Below, one piece after another: positions 17,301-25,425 of a DNA stretch of 33,028 nt. The translations under genes and the position numbers were made by a program. How positions within the stretch are numbered: the first letter of the stretch is position 1; each line of letters starts with the position of its first letter. Origin of the DNA: Saprospiraceae bacterium. Lineage in GTDB: Bacteria; Bacteroidota; Bacteroidia; Chitinophagales; Saprospiraceae. A model generated the notes under the pieces. That model saw only the letters and a program-made list of their open reading frames with translations. It did not search any database and was not told the origin of the DNA. The DNA is taken from contig JAHDHQ010000035.1 of NCBI GenBank assembly GCA_020631235.1, positions 1 through 33,028 on the forward strand, given 5' to 3'.

Positions 17301-18087
17301 CGATCAGCATCTTATAGAACAATATTTGTCTGAAAACTTAAATGAAGACGAACAAATATCATTTAACCAACGGTTAAATGATGCAGCTTTTAGAAAATCG
17401 CTAATGCTTACTGGTGTAAGTTTGGATATTTTGAAAGAACAATCCGATAAACACTTCATTGAACAACTACAACAAAATACAAGCGTCAATGAATCAAACA
17501 CAAATTATAAGCTAGTCCCATCTTCAAATCTGAAGGACACTGCCGAAAATCCACAAATAAAGCAAAACGAGACAAAACGTATTAATCCGAGAACTAGATT
17601 GTTAAAAATCGCTGCAATTGCCGCCATCTTTATTTTTGCCGCATTGCCTTTTCTTCTCCCAGAAAATAGTCAAATTAACGAACTAGATCGCTACTTTATC
17701 CCATATCCACCTGTAGACTTTGCAAGAGGTAACAATGCAGATGGTCAAGAAACACTCAAAGCAGCCTTGAAACAATATATAAATGAAGACTATGCGTCGG
17801 CATTGAAACTTTTTCAAAACATTGAACCTACCAATGATACCTTACAACTGTATGCAGCCAATTGTCAGATGAAACTCAAAGACTACCAGCCAGCAGAGCA
17901 AACCCTATTTAAATTGACAGAATCCATGGCTGAAAACATCAGGAATAACGCAGAGTGGTATCTGTTCTATACCTTCCTTTATCAAGGCAAGATGGATAAA
18001 GCTAAAATGTACTATGATGCCATCACCAAAAACCCGAAGCAACCGTTTCGTAATAAAACAATGATGCTTAAAGACTACATAAAGTAG
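17293..18087 (+). CDS. Anti-sigma-like membrane protein with periplasmic TPR domain
   Basis: A 264-residue protein translated from an ATG inside the end of the sigma gene. Residues 1-100 are predicted cytoplasmic and start with LIEQYLSENLNEDEQISFNQ and RLNDAAFRKSL, a pattern common at the N-terminus of Bacteroidota anti-sigma-like proteins without zinc ligands. One membrane helix lies at ~104-122 (LLKIAAIAAIFIFAALPFLL). The periplasmic part, residues ~150-264, holds TPR-like helical pairs (ALKQYINEDYASALKLFQNI, LQLYAANCQMKLKDYQPAEQ, WYLFYTFLYQGKMDKAKMYY). Gene order and topology suggest it holds the sigma factor at the membrane until a periplasmic event frees it. The CHAT protease encoded on the other arm of the cassette is a candidate trigger. 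That link is inference. Confidence 0.8.
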   Translation: MINDQHLIEQYLSENLNEDEQISFNQRLNDAAFRKSLMLTGVSLDILKEQSDKHFIEQLQQNTSVNESNTNYKLVPSSNLKDTAENPQIKQNETKRINPRTRLLKIAAIAAIFIFAALPFLLPENSQINELDRYFIPYPPVDFARGNNADGQETLKAALKQYINEDYASALKLFQNIEPTNDTLQLYAANCQMKLKDYQPAEQTLFKLTESMAENIRNNAEWYLFYTFLYQGKMDKAKMYYDAITKNPKQPFRNKTMMLKDYIK

Positions 18088-18409
18088 CAAAAGCTGTTTA
18101 CCTTTTTTAGGTTCAAGACATATACTAATACCAAAGCATTTATCCAGTCGCAAAAAAAATGTGATTTTCTCAAAAGGAAACATTTTTCCTAAATGTAAAA
18201 TAGAATTCAATCATTCGAAGTGTGGATGGTTTAGGAAGGCCAAAATTATTATAGCGAGCTGGTACTTATTGAAAACCTTCAGCTAAAAGTAGTATGAAGG
18301 TGGCTGAAATAAACCGTCCATTTTTATATTAAAAAAATTTATATATATAATTAATTTTTATATATTCGCATCTAGAACCAGCCTGAACAAACACAAAAAT
18401 TAATTTTGT
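18088..18409. other. Intergenic gap with weak hairpins and AT-rich leader
   Basis: No gene is seen in these 322 bases. A short inverted repeat ACCT/AGGT around a T run lies at about 18099-18111, too weak to call a terminator. ACCTTCA and TGAAGGT form a seven-base stem around 18278-18304. Bases 18325-18365 are almost all A and T. TAATTTTG at 18401-18408 fits the -7 element but is next to the start codon, so it would serve only if translation began at the second Met. Confidence 0.4.
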
Positions 18410-21400
18410 ATGTATTGTTCTAAAATGTTTTTAAGCACTATCCTTTGTGCTTTTTTGTTTGGGTTCCAATTGCAAGCCCAAATTGATTGTAATCAAAGCC
18501 AAGTAAATAATACCTGTTCTAATGTGCCTGCTGGTATTGCCGTTACTCAGCCGACTGGAGGAACTACACCTTATACTTTTGAATGGTCTCATAATGATCA
18601 GCTCAATTTAGATTCTGCGATGGGCCTCGAAGCTGGAGATTATACGGTAACCATTACGGATGCAAATAGCAATTCAACAACATGCTCATTTACTATAACA
18701 GCACCGCCTGACGTAGATGTTGAAGAATTGTTAGAGTTTAATCCTTCTTGCCAAAATGATAACGGACGATTAGAAATAACAGGAAAGCCTAAAAATGATA
18801 CTCCTGAAAGTCAAAATTTAATGTACTCTATAAATGGAGGACAAACATTCCAAGACAATGGTTTTTTCGATAATCTTCCTGAAGGGGATTATTTAGTCAT
18901 TGTTTTAGACGGAGATGGCTGCTACAGAGCGGAGTCTCCCCAATTAGTCAACACTCCTGTTTTAGAGATGATGTTGATTCCTGAATGTGGTACAGGAGGG
19001 AATATTGATATCACTCTTATGTTGACTTCAGGCACTGAAGGTGATACAGAATACATGTGGGAAGGTCCTGGTGGGGCTACATATACGACTGAAAATTTAG
19101 TAGATGTGCCTCAAGGAACTTATAATGTAACTGTGACGGATAGAGTGGGTTGTTCAGGAACTTCATCTGTCACTCTAGATAATTGTTGTGATGGAAGTAG
19201 TTTTTGTGATGCAGAGGTCACAAACTCTGGTTGTACCGGCTCGAATACTGGTTCTATAAGTGTGAACCCTACTAATGGAAACGCACCGTATAGCTACCAA
19301 TGGTCACACGATAATGCTTTAACTGCAAACACAGCAACTGGATTGGGTGCTGGTATATATATGGTTACGGTCACTGATGCAGGAGGTTGCGAAGACGTGT
19401 GTAATTATACCATAACAGAGACTCCAAATGTAATGATCTCTAATGTAGATTATGTTGCACCTACATGTGATGGTGAAAATGGAGGAACTATTACAATTAA
19501 TATTGGTGAAGAGATTGACACCGAAACTTGTGCCATCCAATACAGTATTGATGGTGGTGCTAATTATCAAGATAGTCCTGATTTTGCAAATCTTGCTGCG
19601 GGCAGTTATAATGTTATGGTTAGAGACTGTAATGATTGCACAGATGCTACATCAGTGGTGCTGGAAGATGCAGGGAATCCTAATGTGTTTTCGGTCAATG
19701 TCGATTGTGTTATGAATCGATTTCTAAATATAAACATAAACATAGCCATGGGTACGCCTCCTTATACTTATGCTTGGGAAGGTCCTGACGGTTTTACAGC
19801 AAATTCTGAAGATTTAGTGGGTGTGGATAACGGAGATTACGATGTAACAGTTACTGATGCAAACGGATGTCAAACTACAGCAAATGCTAAAAAATTAGAT
19901 GATTGTGGTGATTGTGGAGTCATAGGTGATTTCGTTTGGGTAGATGCTAATGGTAATGGTGTCCAAGGTCCAGATGAAACTGGATTAGCGAATGTTGAAG
20001 TGACATTATATACGGCTTCAAATGTTGTAAGTGATCAAACGACTACAGATGAAAATGGTTTTTATGAATTTGTAGAAGTACCAGAGGGTACATATTATTT
20101 GCATTGGTCGCCGCCTTCTGAAGATTATGAAAGTACGGTGGCAAATCAAGGAGATGAAGCATTTGATAGTGATTTGGACGGAAGTAATGGACCAGGAACT
20201 TCAGCAAGTGTCACCATTACTGGTTGTGAAGTAAAAAATTATTTGGATGCTGGATTTTTTGTTTGTTCCAATATTGGGAAAAAAATATTCTTCGATAAAA
20301 ATGAAAACAATGTTTGTGACAATAACGAAACGGGCATCAATGGGGTAGTGCTTGAAATTTGGAGAGCTCATCATCAAACAGGTGAATTCGAATTGTTTGG
20401 CACACAAACCACATCTACGCATCCAGATAATGGAACATATGGATATTGGAATGCATGCGTGCCTCCGGGTGATTACTACATTAAAATCGTCTCAGATCTA
20501 AATGGCTTAGCACTTACATTGGCGGATATCGGTGATAATGATAACATAGATAGTGACTTTACGGGTGCAAATGGACCAGGTACTACAGATATTTTTACGA
20601 TTACTAGTGGTACAGACAAGTGTGATATTGGCGGTGGCTTTTTGATTGAAGCTACTTTGGGGGATCGTGTTTGGTTTGATCAAAATGGAAATGGTAACAT
20701 GGATGGAGACGAACAAGGTGTGGAAGATGTGCGTATCCGCGTATATGACGAGTCTAATCACTTAGTTCAAGAAACATACACAGATAATGATGGGGAATAT
20801 AGAATTGATGGATTAGGTATGCAATTACATCATGTTGAATTTACACCTCCGCCAGGATTCGGATTCACGATTCCATATGCCGGTGATGAAGGGTTTTCTA
20901 GTGTAGTGGATAATAGTAATGGCCAAAATACTACTCAGCAATTTGGGACTATTTGTGGTCAGCACACTGCTAACATAAATGCTGGTTTGGTGCCTGGTGT
21001 TCTACCTGCTAGTTGGCTTGCTTTTTCAGTTAGTCAAGAAGGTGACTATGCAAGATTAAACTGGGAAGTTGCTGATATATCTTCCATAGAAAACTTTGAA
21101 ATAGAAAGATCTATGGATGGTTTACATTTTGCGACTATTGCATCTGTAAGTACTTCAGCTACATCAGATTATAGCTTTGTAGATGTAGAAGTGGTATACA
21201 ATCAAGACTTGTATTATCGTATAAAAGAAATAGAGTACAACAATAAGTTTTCTTACAGCAATATCCAAGTAATTAAACTGTTCAAGGAAACTGATAAGCA
21301 GTTATCAGTTATGCCAAATCCAACCTATAAGACCTTCGAAATTTTGATAGAAGGAGATGGTAATGAATCTGTGTGGAACGGCTATATAATAGATCAAAGT

Positions 21401-21541
21401 GGATCGATTGTGAGATCAAATATTTATGTAAAAACAAATAGTAGACAAGTCATTGATATTTCAGATATGGAATCCGGAGTTTATTATTTAAAACTTGAAA
21501 ATGAAGGAAAGCAACTTACAGAAAAGATTATAAAACTATAA
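18410..21541 (+). CDS. T9SS surface protein with SprB-type and SdrD-B-like domains
   Basis: A 1043-residue cell-surface protein. A signal peptide (MFLSTILCAFLFGFQLQAQ) starts at the second Met; the first ATG at 18410 adds five residues (MYCSK) and either may be used. Residues ~25-500 hold SprB-type repeats, seen as GGTTPYTFEWS...GDYTVTITDA, GNAPYSYQWS...GIYMVTVTDA and GTPPYTYAWEG...GDYDVTVTDA. Three SdrD-B-like domains follow at ~502-865 (GDFVWVDANGNGVQGPDETG, GKKIFFDKNENNVCDNNETG, GDRVWFDQNGNGNMDGDEQG); these Asp/Asn-rich loops usually bind calcium. A fibronectin-like strand region (~870-955) precedes a type A sorting domain (VMPNPTYKTFEIL... ending GKQLTEKIIKL). SprB-type proteins act in adhesion or gliding; the exact role here is unknown. 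It lies on the same strand 322 bases after the anti-sigma-like gene. Confidence 0.9.
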   Translation: MYCSKMFLSTILCAFLFGFQLQAQIDCNQSQVNNTCSNVPAGIAVTQPTGGTTPYTFEWSHNDQLNLDSAMGLEAGDYTVTITDANSNSTTCSFTITAPPDVDVEELLEFNPSCQNDNGRLEITGKPKNDTPESQNLMYSINGGQTFQDNGFFDNLPEGDYLVIVLDGDGCYRAESPQLVNTPVLEMMLIPECGTGGNIDITLMLTSGTEGDTEYMWEGPGGATYTTENLVDVPQGTYNVTVTDRVGCSGTSSVTLDNCCDGSSFCDAEVTNSGCTGSNTGSISVNPTNGNAPYSYQWSHDNALTANTATGLGAGIYMVTVTDAGGCEDVCNYTITETPNVMISNVDYVAPTCDGENGGTITINIGEEIDTETCAIQYSIDGGANYQDSPDFANLAAGSYNVMVRDCNDCTDATSVVLEDAGNPNVFSVNVDCVMNRFLNININIAMGTPPYTYAWEGPDGFTANSEDLVGVDNGDYDVTVTDANGCQTTANAKKLDDCGDCGVIGDFVWVDANGNGVQGPDETGLANVEVTLYTASNVVSDQTTTDENGFYEFVEVPEGTYYLHWSPPSEDYESTVANQGDEAFDSDLDGSNGPGTSASVTITGCEVKNYLDAGFFVCSNIGKKIFFDKNENNVCDNNETGINGVVLEIWRAHHQTGEFELFGTQTTSTHPDNGTYGYWNACVPPGDYYIKIVSDLNGLALTLADIGDNDNIDSDFTGANGPGTTDIFTITSGTDKCDIGGGFLIEATLGDRVWFDQNGNGNMDGDEQGVEDVRIRVYDESNHLVQETYTDNDGEYRIDGLGMQLHHVEFTPPPGFGFTIPYAGDEGFSSVVDNSNGQNTTQQFGTICGQHTANINAGLVPGVLPASWLAFSVSQEGDYARLNWEVADISSIENFEIERSMDGLHFATIASVSTSATSDYSFVDVEVVYNQDLYYRIKEIEYNNKFSYSNIQVIKLFKETDKQLSVMPNPTYKTFEILIEGDGNESVWNGYIIDQSGSIVRSNIYVKTNSRQVIDISDMESGVYYLKLENEGKQLTEKIIKL

Positions 21542-21567
21542 CCAAGAAAAAGGTTTACTTAAAGAAA

Positions 21568-21599
21568 GGGTGACTGATATATTCAGTTGCCCTTTTTTT
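21568..21599 (+). terminator. Rho-independent terminator of the surface protein gene
   Basis: GGGTGACTGA (21568-21577) pairs with TCAGTTGCCC (21583-21592) including two G-T pairs, followed by seven T. It lies 27 bases past the stop. Confidence 0.85.
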
Positions 21600-22131
21600 A
21601 TATGAAAATATTTAATGTATAAAATACGTAATTTATCAGTAGTTAGATAGAAAAAAAAATCTATTTCTTTATTAATTGATTCTCAGTCATTTATAAAAAA
21701 TAACAGAATAATTAAATATATAAAACAGCGTAATGATTATACTTATATACGTAAATATTTATAGTATATAACTAATTGAATTATAAAGTATTTTAAAACA
21801 TAAATTTTAAGATTATACGTAAATAAGCTAAATAAATGGTACAAAACATTATTTAATATTTTATGTATTATTACCTGTGAAGTGATTATTCTTGCTCTAA
21901 AAAATAAGAACAATTAGATTTAATGTAGTCTAATGGAATTTGATGAATGCTAGAGAAAGAACATCCGTCACAGAATTACATTATCAGATAGAAAAAGACC
22001 ACAGCGCTAGAGCAGCTTTCGATAAATTGAAATCTCCAAGGTCAACTATTGTGATCGCATGATGTGATGACATAGAAAAGGATATTTTTTGTGTCATAAA
22101 TCCTTTGGTGAAGAAAGGTTTGAGTAAAAAT
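21600..22131. other. Long AT-rich intergenic region with a repeated 12-base motif
   Basis: No convincing gene is seen. TATACGTAAATA occurs twice, at 21746-21757 and 21814-21825, and a related ATACGTAATTTAT lies at 21624-21636. These share the palindromic core TACGTA. A 39-codon ORF at 21943-22062 (MNARERTSVTELHYQIEKDH...) has protein-like composition and is richer in G+C than the DNA around it. It could be a small gene or a remnant; I do not recognise it. AAAGGAT and ATCCTTT form a stem near 22077-22106 without a T tract. Confidence 0.35.
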
Positions 22132-24228
22132 CTAACTTATTCTTCCCCAGTCTTTAAAACCCTTATTCATTTGCATTAATTTTTGCCTCAAGCCAAGGTG
22201 TTGGCTTGCTTGTAAGTGGGGATCTTCATTTAAGATGGAGGCAGCAAGATTTCGTGCATATTCAACTATTGATGCGTCGTGAATAATACTAGCAATTTTA
22301 AGATCAATGACACCACTTTGTTGAGTTCCTTCTAAATCACCTGGGCCTCTAAGTTTAAGATCTACTTCCGCGATTTCAAAGCCATCATTAGTTCGCACCA
22401 TTGTTCCTAATCTTTCTTTACTGTCATTAGTAAGTTTATAGGAACTCATCAGAATACAATAAGATTGTTCGGCTCCACGACCCACACGACCGCGTAATTG
22501 ATGAAGTTGAGAAAGTCCAAAACGCTCTGCATTTTCAATAATCATAACTGAAGCATTTGGTACGTTTACACCAACCTCGATGACCGTGGTTGCCACCATG
22601 ATTTGGGTTTCTTTCTGTACAAATCGCTGCATTTCAGCTTCCTTATCTGCAGGTTTCATTCTTCCATGCACCACGCTTATTTGATATTTTGGACGTGGGA
22701 AACGCTGGAGTAATTTATCATAGCCTTGCTGAAGGTTGGCTAAATCTAATGTTTCGCTTTCTTCGATAAGTGGATAGACAATATAAATTTGCCTTCCTTT
22801 TTCCATTTCTCGTTCGATAAAATGATATACTTCTGGGCGTTTGTTATCATATTGGTGGACAGTGTGCACTGCTTTTCTGCCAGGTGGTAACTCATCTATA
22901 ACCGAGGTGTCTAAATCGCCATAAATCGTCAATGCCATTGTTCTCGGAATAGGTGTTGCAGTCATGACTAAAATGTGAGGAATGGATTCACTTGATTTGG
23001 CCCATAATTTGGCTCTTTGTGCGACGCCAAAACGATGTTGCTCGTCAATAATAGCAAGACCCAATTTTGAAAATTGCACCCAATCTTCAAGTAGGGCATG
23101 AGTACCAATAAGTATATGGATTAAACCATCCTGAACTAAACGAAGGGTCTCTTTTCTGGTTTTACCCTTAACCGAACCAGATAAAAAACCGACGTAAATA
23201 CCAGAACCTTTCAGATCTTCACTGATAGACTCAAAATGCTGCTGTGCCAAGATCTCTGTAGGAGCCATTAGACAGGCTTGATAACCATTATCTATCGCAA
23301 GTAGCATACTTAATAATGCTACAATAGTTTTGCCGCTGCCTACATCTCCCTGCAAAAGTCTGTTCATTTGTAAACCTGAACCTAAATCTTTGCGAATCTC
23401 CTTTATTACTTTCTTTTGAGCATTAGTTAATTCAAAAGCTATCTGGTAATTAAAGTAATTGAGAAAAAATTTGCCTACGGTGTTAAATGCCATCCCTTTG
23501 ATCTTTTTTTCTCGATACTTTTTAGCATAAAGAATGCGTAGTTGTAAAAAAAACAATTCTTCAAATTTGAGTCTTTTTACAGCTTGATCACGGTCTGCTA
23601 TCGATGTTGGAAGATGAATGTTTTTAAGGGCAAAAAATCTTGATCTCAACTTTAATTTTTCAATCAATGATTTATCAAAATATTCTGGGATTTGATTTTG
23701 TGTTAGTTTAGACAAGATGAAGGCAATCATCTGTTTCCTTTTTCGCTGATTTAATCCATTCGAATTTAATTTTTCAGTCGAATGATAAACAGGCTCTAAT
23801 CCTTTTTTTAATGGTTTAGATGGATCTAATTTTTCAAATTCAGGATGTACAACCGATACCTTATTTCCGAATTTACTAGCTCTTCCAAAAAAGACATATT
23901 CTTTTCCAGCAATGAGTGACTCTTTAATCCATTTAAAATTTTGAAACCACAACAGTTCGATTTGACCTGTTTTGTCAAATACTTGGACAACTAACCTTTT
24001 TTTAAATTTTCCTTTGACTTCTTTAAAGTTCGAAATAGTACCTTTAAACTGCACCAAATCTTGATCATTTTTCACAGATTGAATATCCGTAAACTGTGTT
24101 TTATCAATGTATCGAAATGGGTAAATATTCAGTAAGTCCTTGAAGGTTTTTACCCCTAATTCTTTTGCCAAGATTTGTTCTTTTCTAGGACCAATTCCAG
24201 GTAAGTTATTTAAAGGTGTGTTTAACAT
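22132..24228 (-). CDS. recG: ATP-dependent DNA helicase RecG
   Basis: Reverses stalled replication forks and moves branched DNA junctions. The 698 residues match full-length RecG. An N-terminal wedge (OB-fold) domain begins NLPGIGPRKEQIL and covers about residues 60-150. The superfamily 2 helicase core has Walker A GDVGSGKT at 294-301, the DEQH box (AIIDEQHRFG), VMTATPIPRT (motif III) and QLRGRVGRG (motif VI). The ATG at 24228 gives the usual N-terminus. It is divergent from rbfA, with 86 bases between them. No close match to the Bacteroidota promoter consensus is seen upstream. Confidence 0.97.
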   Translation of the reverse strand: MLNTPLNNLPGIGPRKEQILAKELGVKTFKDLLNIYPFRYIDKTQFTDIQSVKNDQDLVQFKGTISNFKEVKGKFKKRLVVQVFDKTGQIELLWFQNFKWIKESLIAGKEYVFFGRASKFGNKVSVVHPEFEKLDPSKPLKKGLEPVYHSTEKLNSNGLNQRKRKQMIAFILSKLTQNQIPEYFDKSLIEKLKLRSRFFALKNIHLPTSIADRDQAVKRLKFEELFFLQLRILYAKKYREKKIKGMAFNTVGKFFLNYFNYQIAFELTNAQKKVIKEIRKDLGSGLQMNRLLQGDVGSGKTIVALLSMLLAIDNGYQACLMAPTEILAQQHFESISEDLKGSGIYVGFLSGSVKGKTRKETLRLVQDGLIHILIGTHALLEDWVQFSKLGLAIIDEQHRFGVAQRAKLWAKSSESIPHILVMTATPIPRTMALTIYGDLDTSVIDELPPGRKAVHTVHQYDNKRPEVYHFIEREMEKGRQIYIVYPLIEESETLDLANLQQGYDKLLQRFPRPKYQISVVHGRMKPADKEAEMQRFVQKETQIMVATTVIEVGVNVPNASVMIIENAERFGLSQLHQLRGRVGRGAEQSYCILMSSYKLTNDSKERLGTMVRTNDGFEIAEVDLKLRGPGDLEGTQQSGVIDLKIASIIHDASIVEYARNLAASILNEDPHLQASQHLGLRQKLMQMNKGFKDWGRIS

Positions 24229-24314
24229 TGTACAAGTCTGAATGTTTATTGTTATATCTTAGCATTCTTCACTTGCTAATGTAATCATTGTTTGATAATT
24301 CAAATGTTTAAATT

Positions 24315-24692
24315 ATGAATTCGAAGAGGCAAAATCAAGTTGCTGAAATAATAAAAAGAAATTTTGGAATTGTACTACAAAGCGAAGGACCCTTTATCTT
24401 CGACTCAACATTAGTGACAGTCACAAATGTGAATATGTCGCCTGATTTAAGCATTGCAAAAATTTACCTTAGTGTATATAATGCTGAGGATAAACAAGCT
24501 GTTCTTATTCTCATGAATCAGCATAAACATTCACTTACTCAGCATTTAGTTCATCGAGTTAGACGCCATGTTAGACGTATCCCGAAGCTCGATTTTTATC
24601 TGGACGATACGCTAGATGAAATGTATCGCTTAAATTCTTTATTTGACAAATTGCATGAAGAGAAACAAATGGGAATTGATGAAAGTGAATAG
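24315..24692 (+). CDS. rbfA: Ribosome-binding factor A
   Basis: Helps mature the 30S subunit by acting on 16S rRNA. The 125 residues fit the KH-fold family: SKRQNQVAEIIKRNFGIVLQ at the start, LVTVTNVNMSPDLSIAKIYL in the core and PKLDFYLDDTLDEMYRLNSL near the end. The length is usual for Bacteroidota RbfA. It is divergent from recG and alone on its strand, with a long non-coding stretch after it. Confidence 0.95.
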   Translation: MNSKRQNQVAEIIKRNFGIVLQSEGPFIFDSTLVTVTNVNMSPDLSIAKIYLSVYNAEDKQAVLILMNQHKHSLTQHLVHRVRRHVRRIPKLDFYLDDTLDEMYRLNSLFDKLHEEKQMGIDESE

Positions 24693-25061
24693 ATTAATTA
24701 TTTATTTAATATGACTTCACCCCTACCCATTTTGCAAATTTTAACATATCTTTTTTTTTATAATTTATAATCTATTTTTTCATTAACCTTTTTTTTTGCC
24801 CACTAGGTGTTAACCCCTAGTACTTAAGTTTTGCTACTCAATAAATCAGCAAAAAAAGCTTAAAAACATGCGATTTTTAACGTCTTTGTCTTTAAAAAAA
24901 AATATATAGATTTCTTATATATGTTTTTAAATTCTCCTGACTTTTTCAGCAAAAAAAATCAAGCTGGTTCATCTATTCAAAATCCATAGGGGTAGCGCAC
25001 TCAATTCTTGTCTAATAATTGTTTAGCTGACACTTCTATCTGATAAATAGAAAATGATTTA
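24693..25061. other. AT-rich intergenic region with a palindrome
   Basis: No gene is seen. A palindrome at 24802-24821 has arms ACTAGG and CCTAGT around the near-symmetric centre TGTTAACC; it could be a protein-binding site. The motif TCAGCAAAAAAA occurs twice, near 24847 and 24948. A candidate promoter lies within and is listed separately. Confidence 0.4.
24885..24914 (+). promoter_or_regulatory. Candidate promoter of the giant repeat protein gene
   Basis: TTTG (24885-24888) is followed after 18 bases by TAGATTTC (24907-24914), which fits TAnnTTTG at all but the last base. If used, transcription would start near 24921 and leave a leader of about 500 bases before the ATG at 25426. Confidence 0.3.
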
Positions 25062-25425
25062 ATGATGAACCTAGAATTAGTTAATACTGTTAACGACGAA
25101 ACTCTGTGTAAAAGAGTCAAGCTTACCTCTCCGGTGAGCTCAAATAGTTTATGGTTGATTCAAATCCTACTTACGCTAAACAACACGCTAAACATTTTAA
25201 TTAAAGATATTCTGACAGGCTTGTTCAATGCCTGTACAATTATAACAACATTTTTTTATGCGGTTAACGCGACCAGTACAAAGATTGAAACTGGATGTGC
25301 AGGGCTCTACCTTAAAAGAGCATTGCATCCAACTACTGCTTTTGTGCACAACGGTGAGGCAAGAGCTCTGGTACGATCTGCATGTTCATTTAATTCAATT
25401 TGTATTGAAAATTAAAAAATCCTTT
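25062..25425 (+). promoter_or_regulatory. Hairpin-rich leader upstream of the giant repeat protein gene
   Basis: This stretch is less AT-rich than the DNA before it and holds several inverted repeats. AGCTTACC/GGTGAGCT with loop TCTCC lies at 25120-25140 (eight pairs, one G-T). ACAGGC/GCCTGT lies at 25215-25235. GCTCT/AGAGC lies near 25304-25321. An 11-pair stem TTTAATTCAAT/ATTGAA..TTAAA with a four-base loop and a two-base bulge lies at 25389-25416, ten bases before the start codon. A 117-codon ORF also spans 25062-25415, but its composition does not look like a real protein, so I read this as a structured mRNA leader. No known riboswitch is recognised. Confidence 0.35.

Noticed and set aside
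13227-18087. CHAT cassette as a full type III-E CRISPR system
   Set aside because: No Cas7-11-like effector, no Csx30-like sequence that I recognise and no repeat-spacer array is present in the window.
17905-18210. Minus-strand ORF of 101 codons over the end of the anti-sigma-like gene
   Set aside because: It lies mostly antisense to a well-supported gene and has no recognisable domain.
25062-25415. 117-codon ORF upstream of the giant repeat gene
   Set aside because: Its composition is unlike the other proteins here (many Thr, Leu and Asn, few Glu and Lys), it has no recognisable domain, and it covers several hairpins. I treat it as leader RNA.
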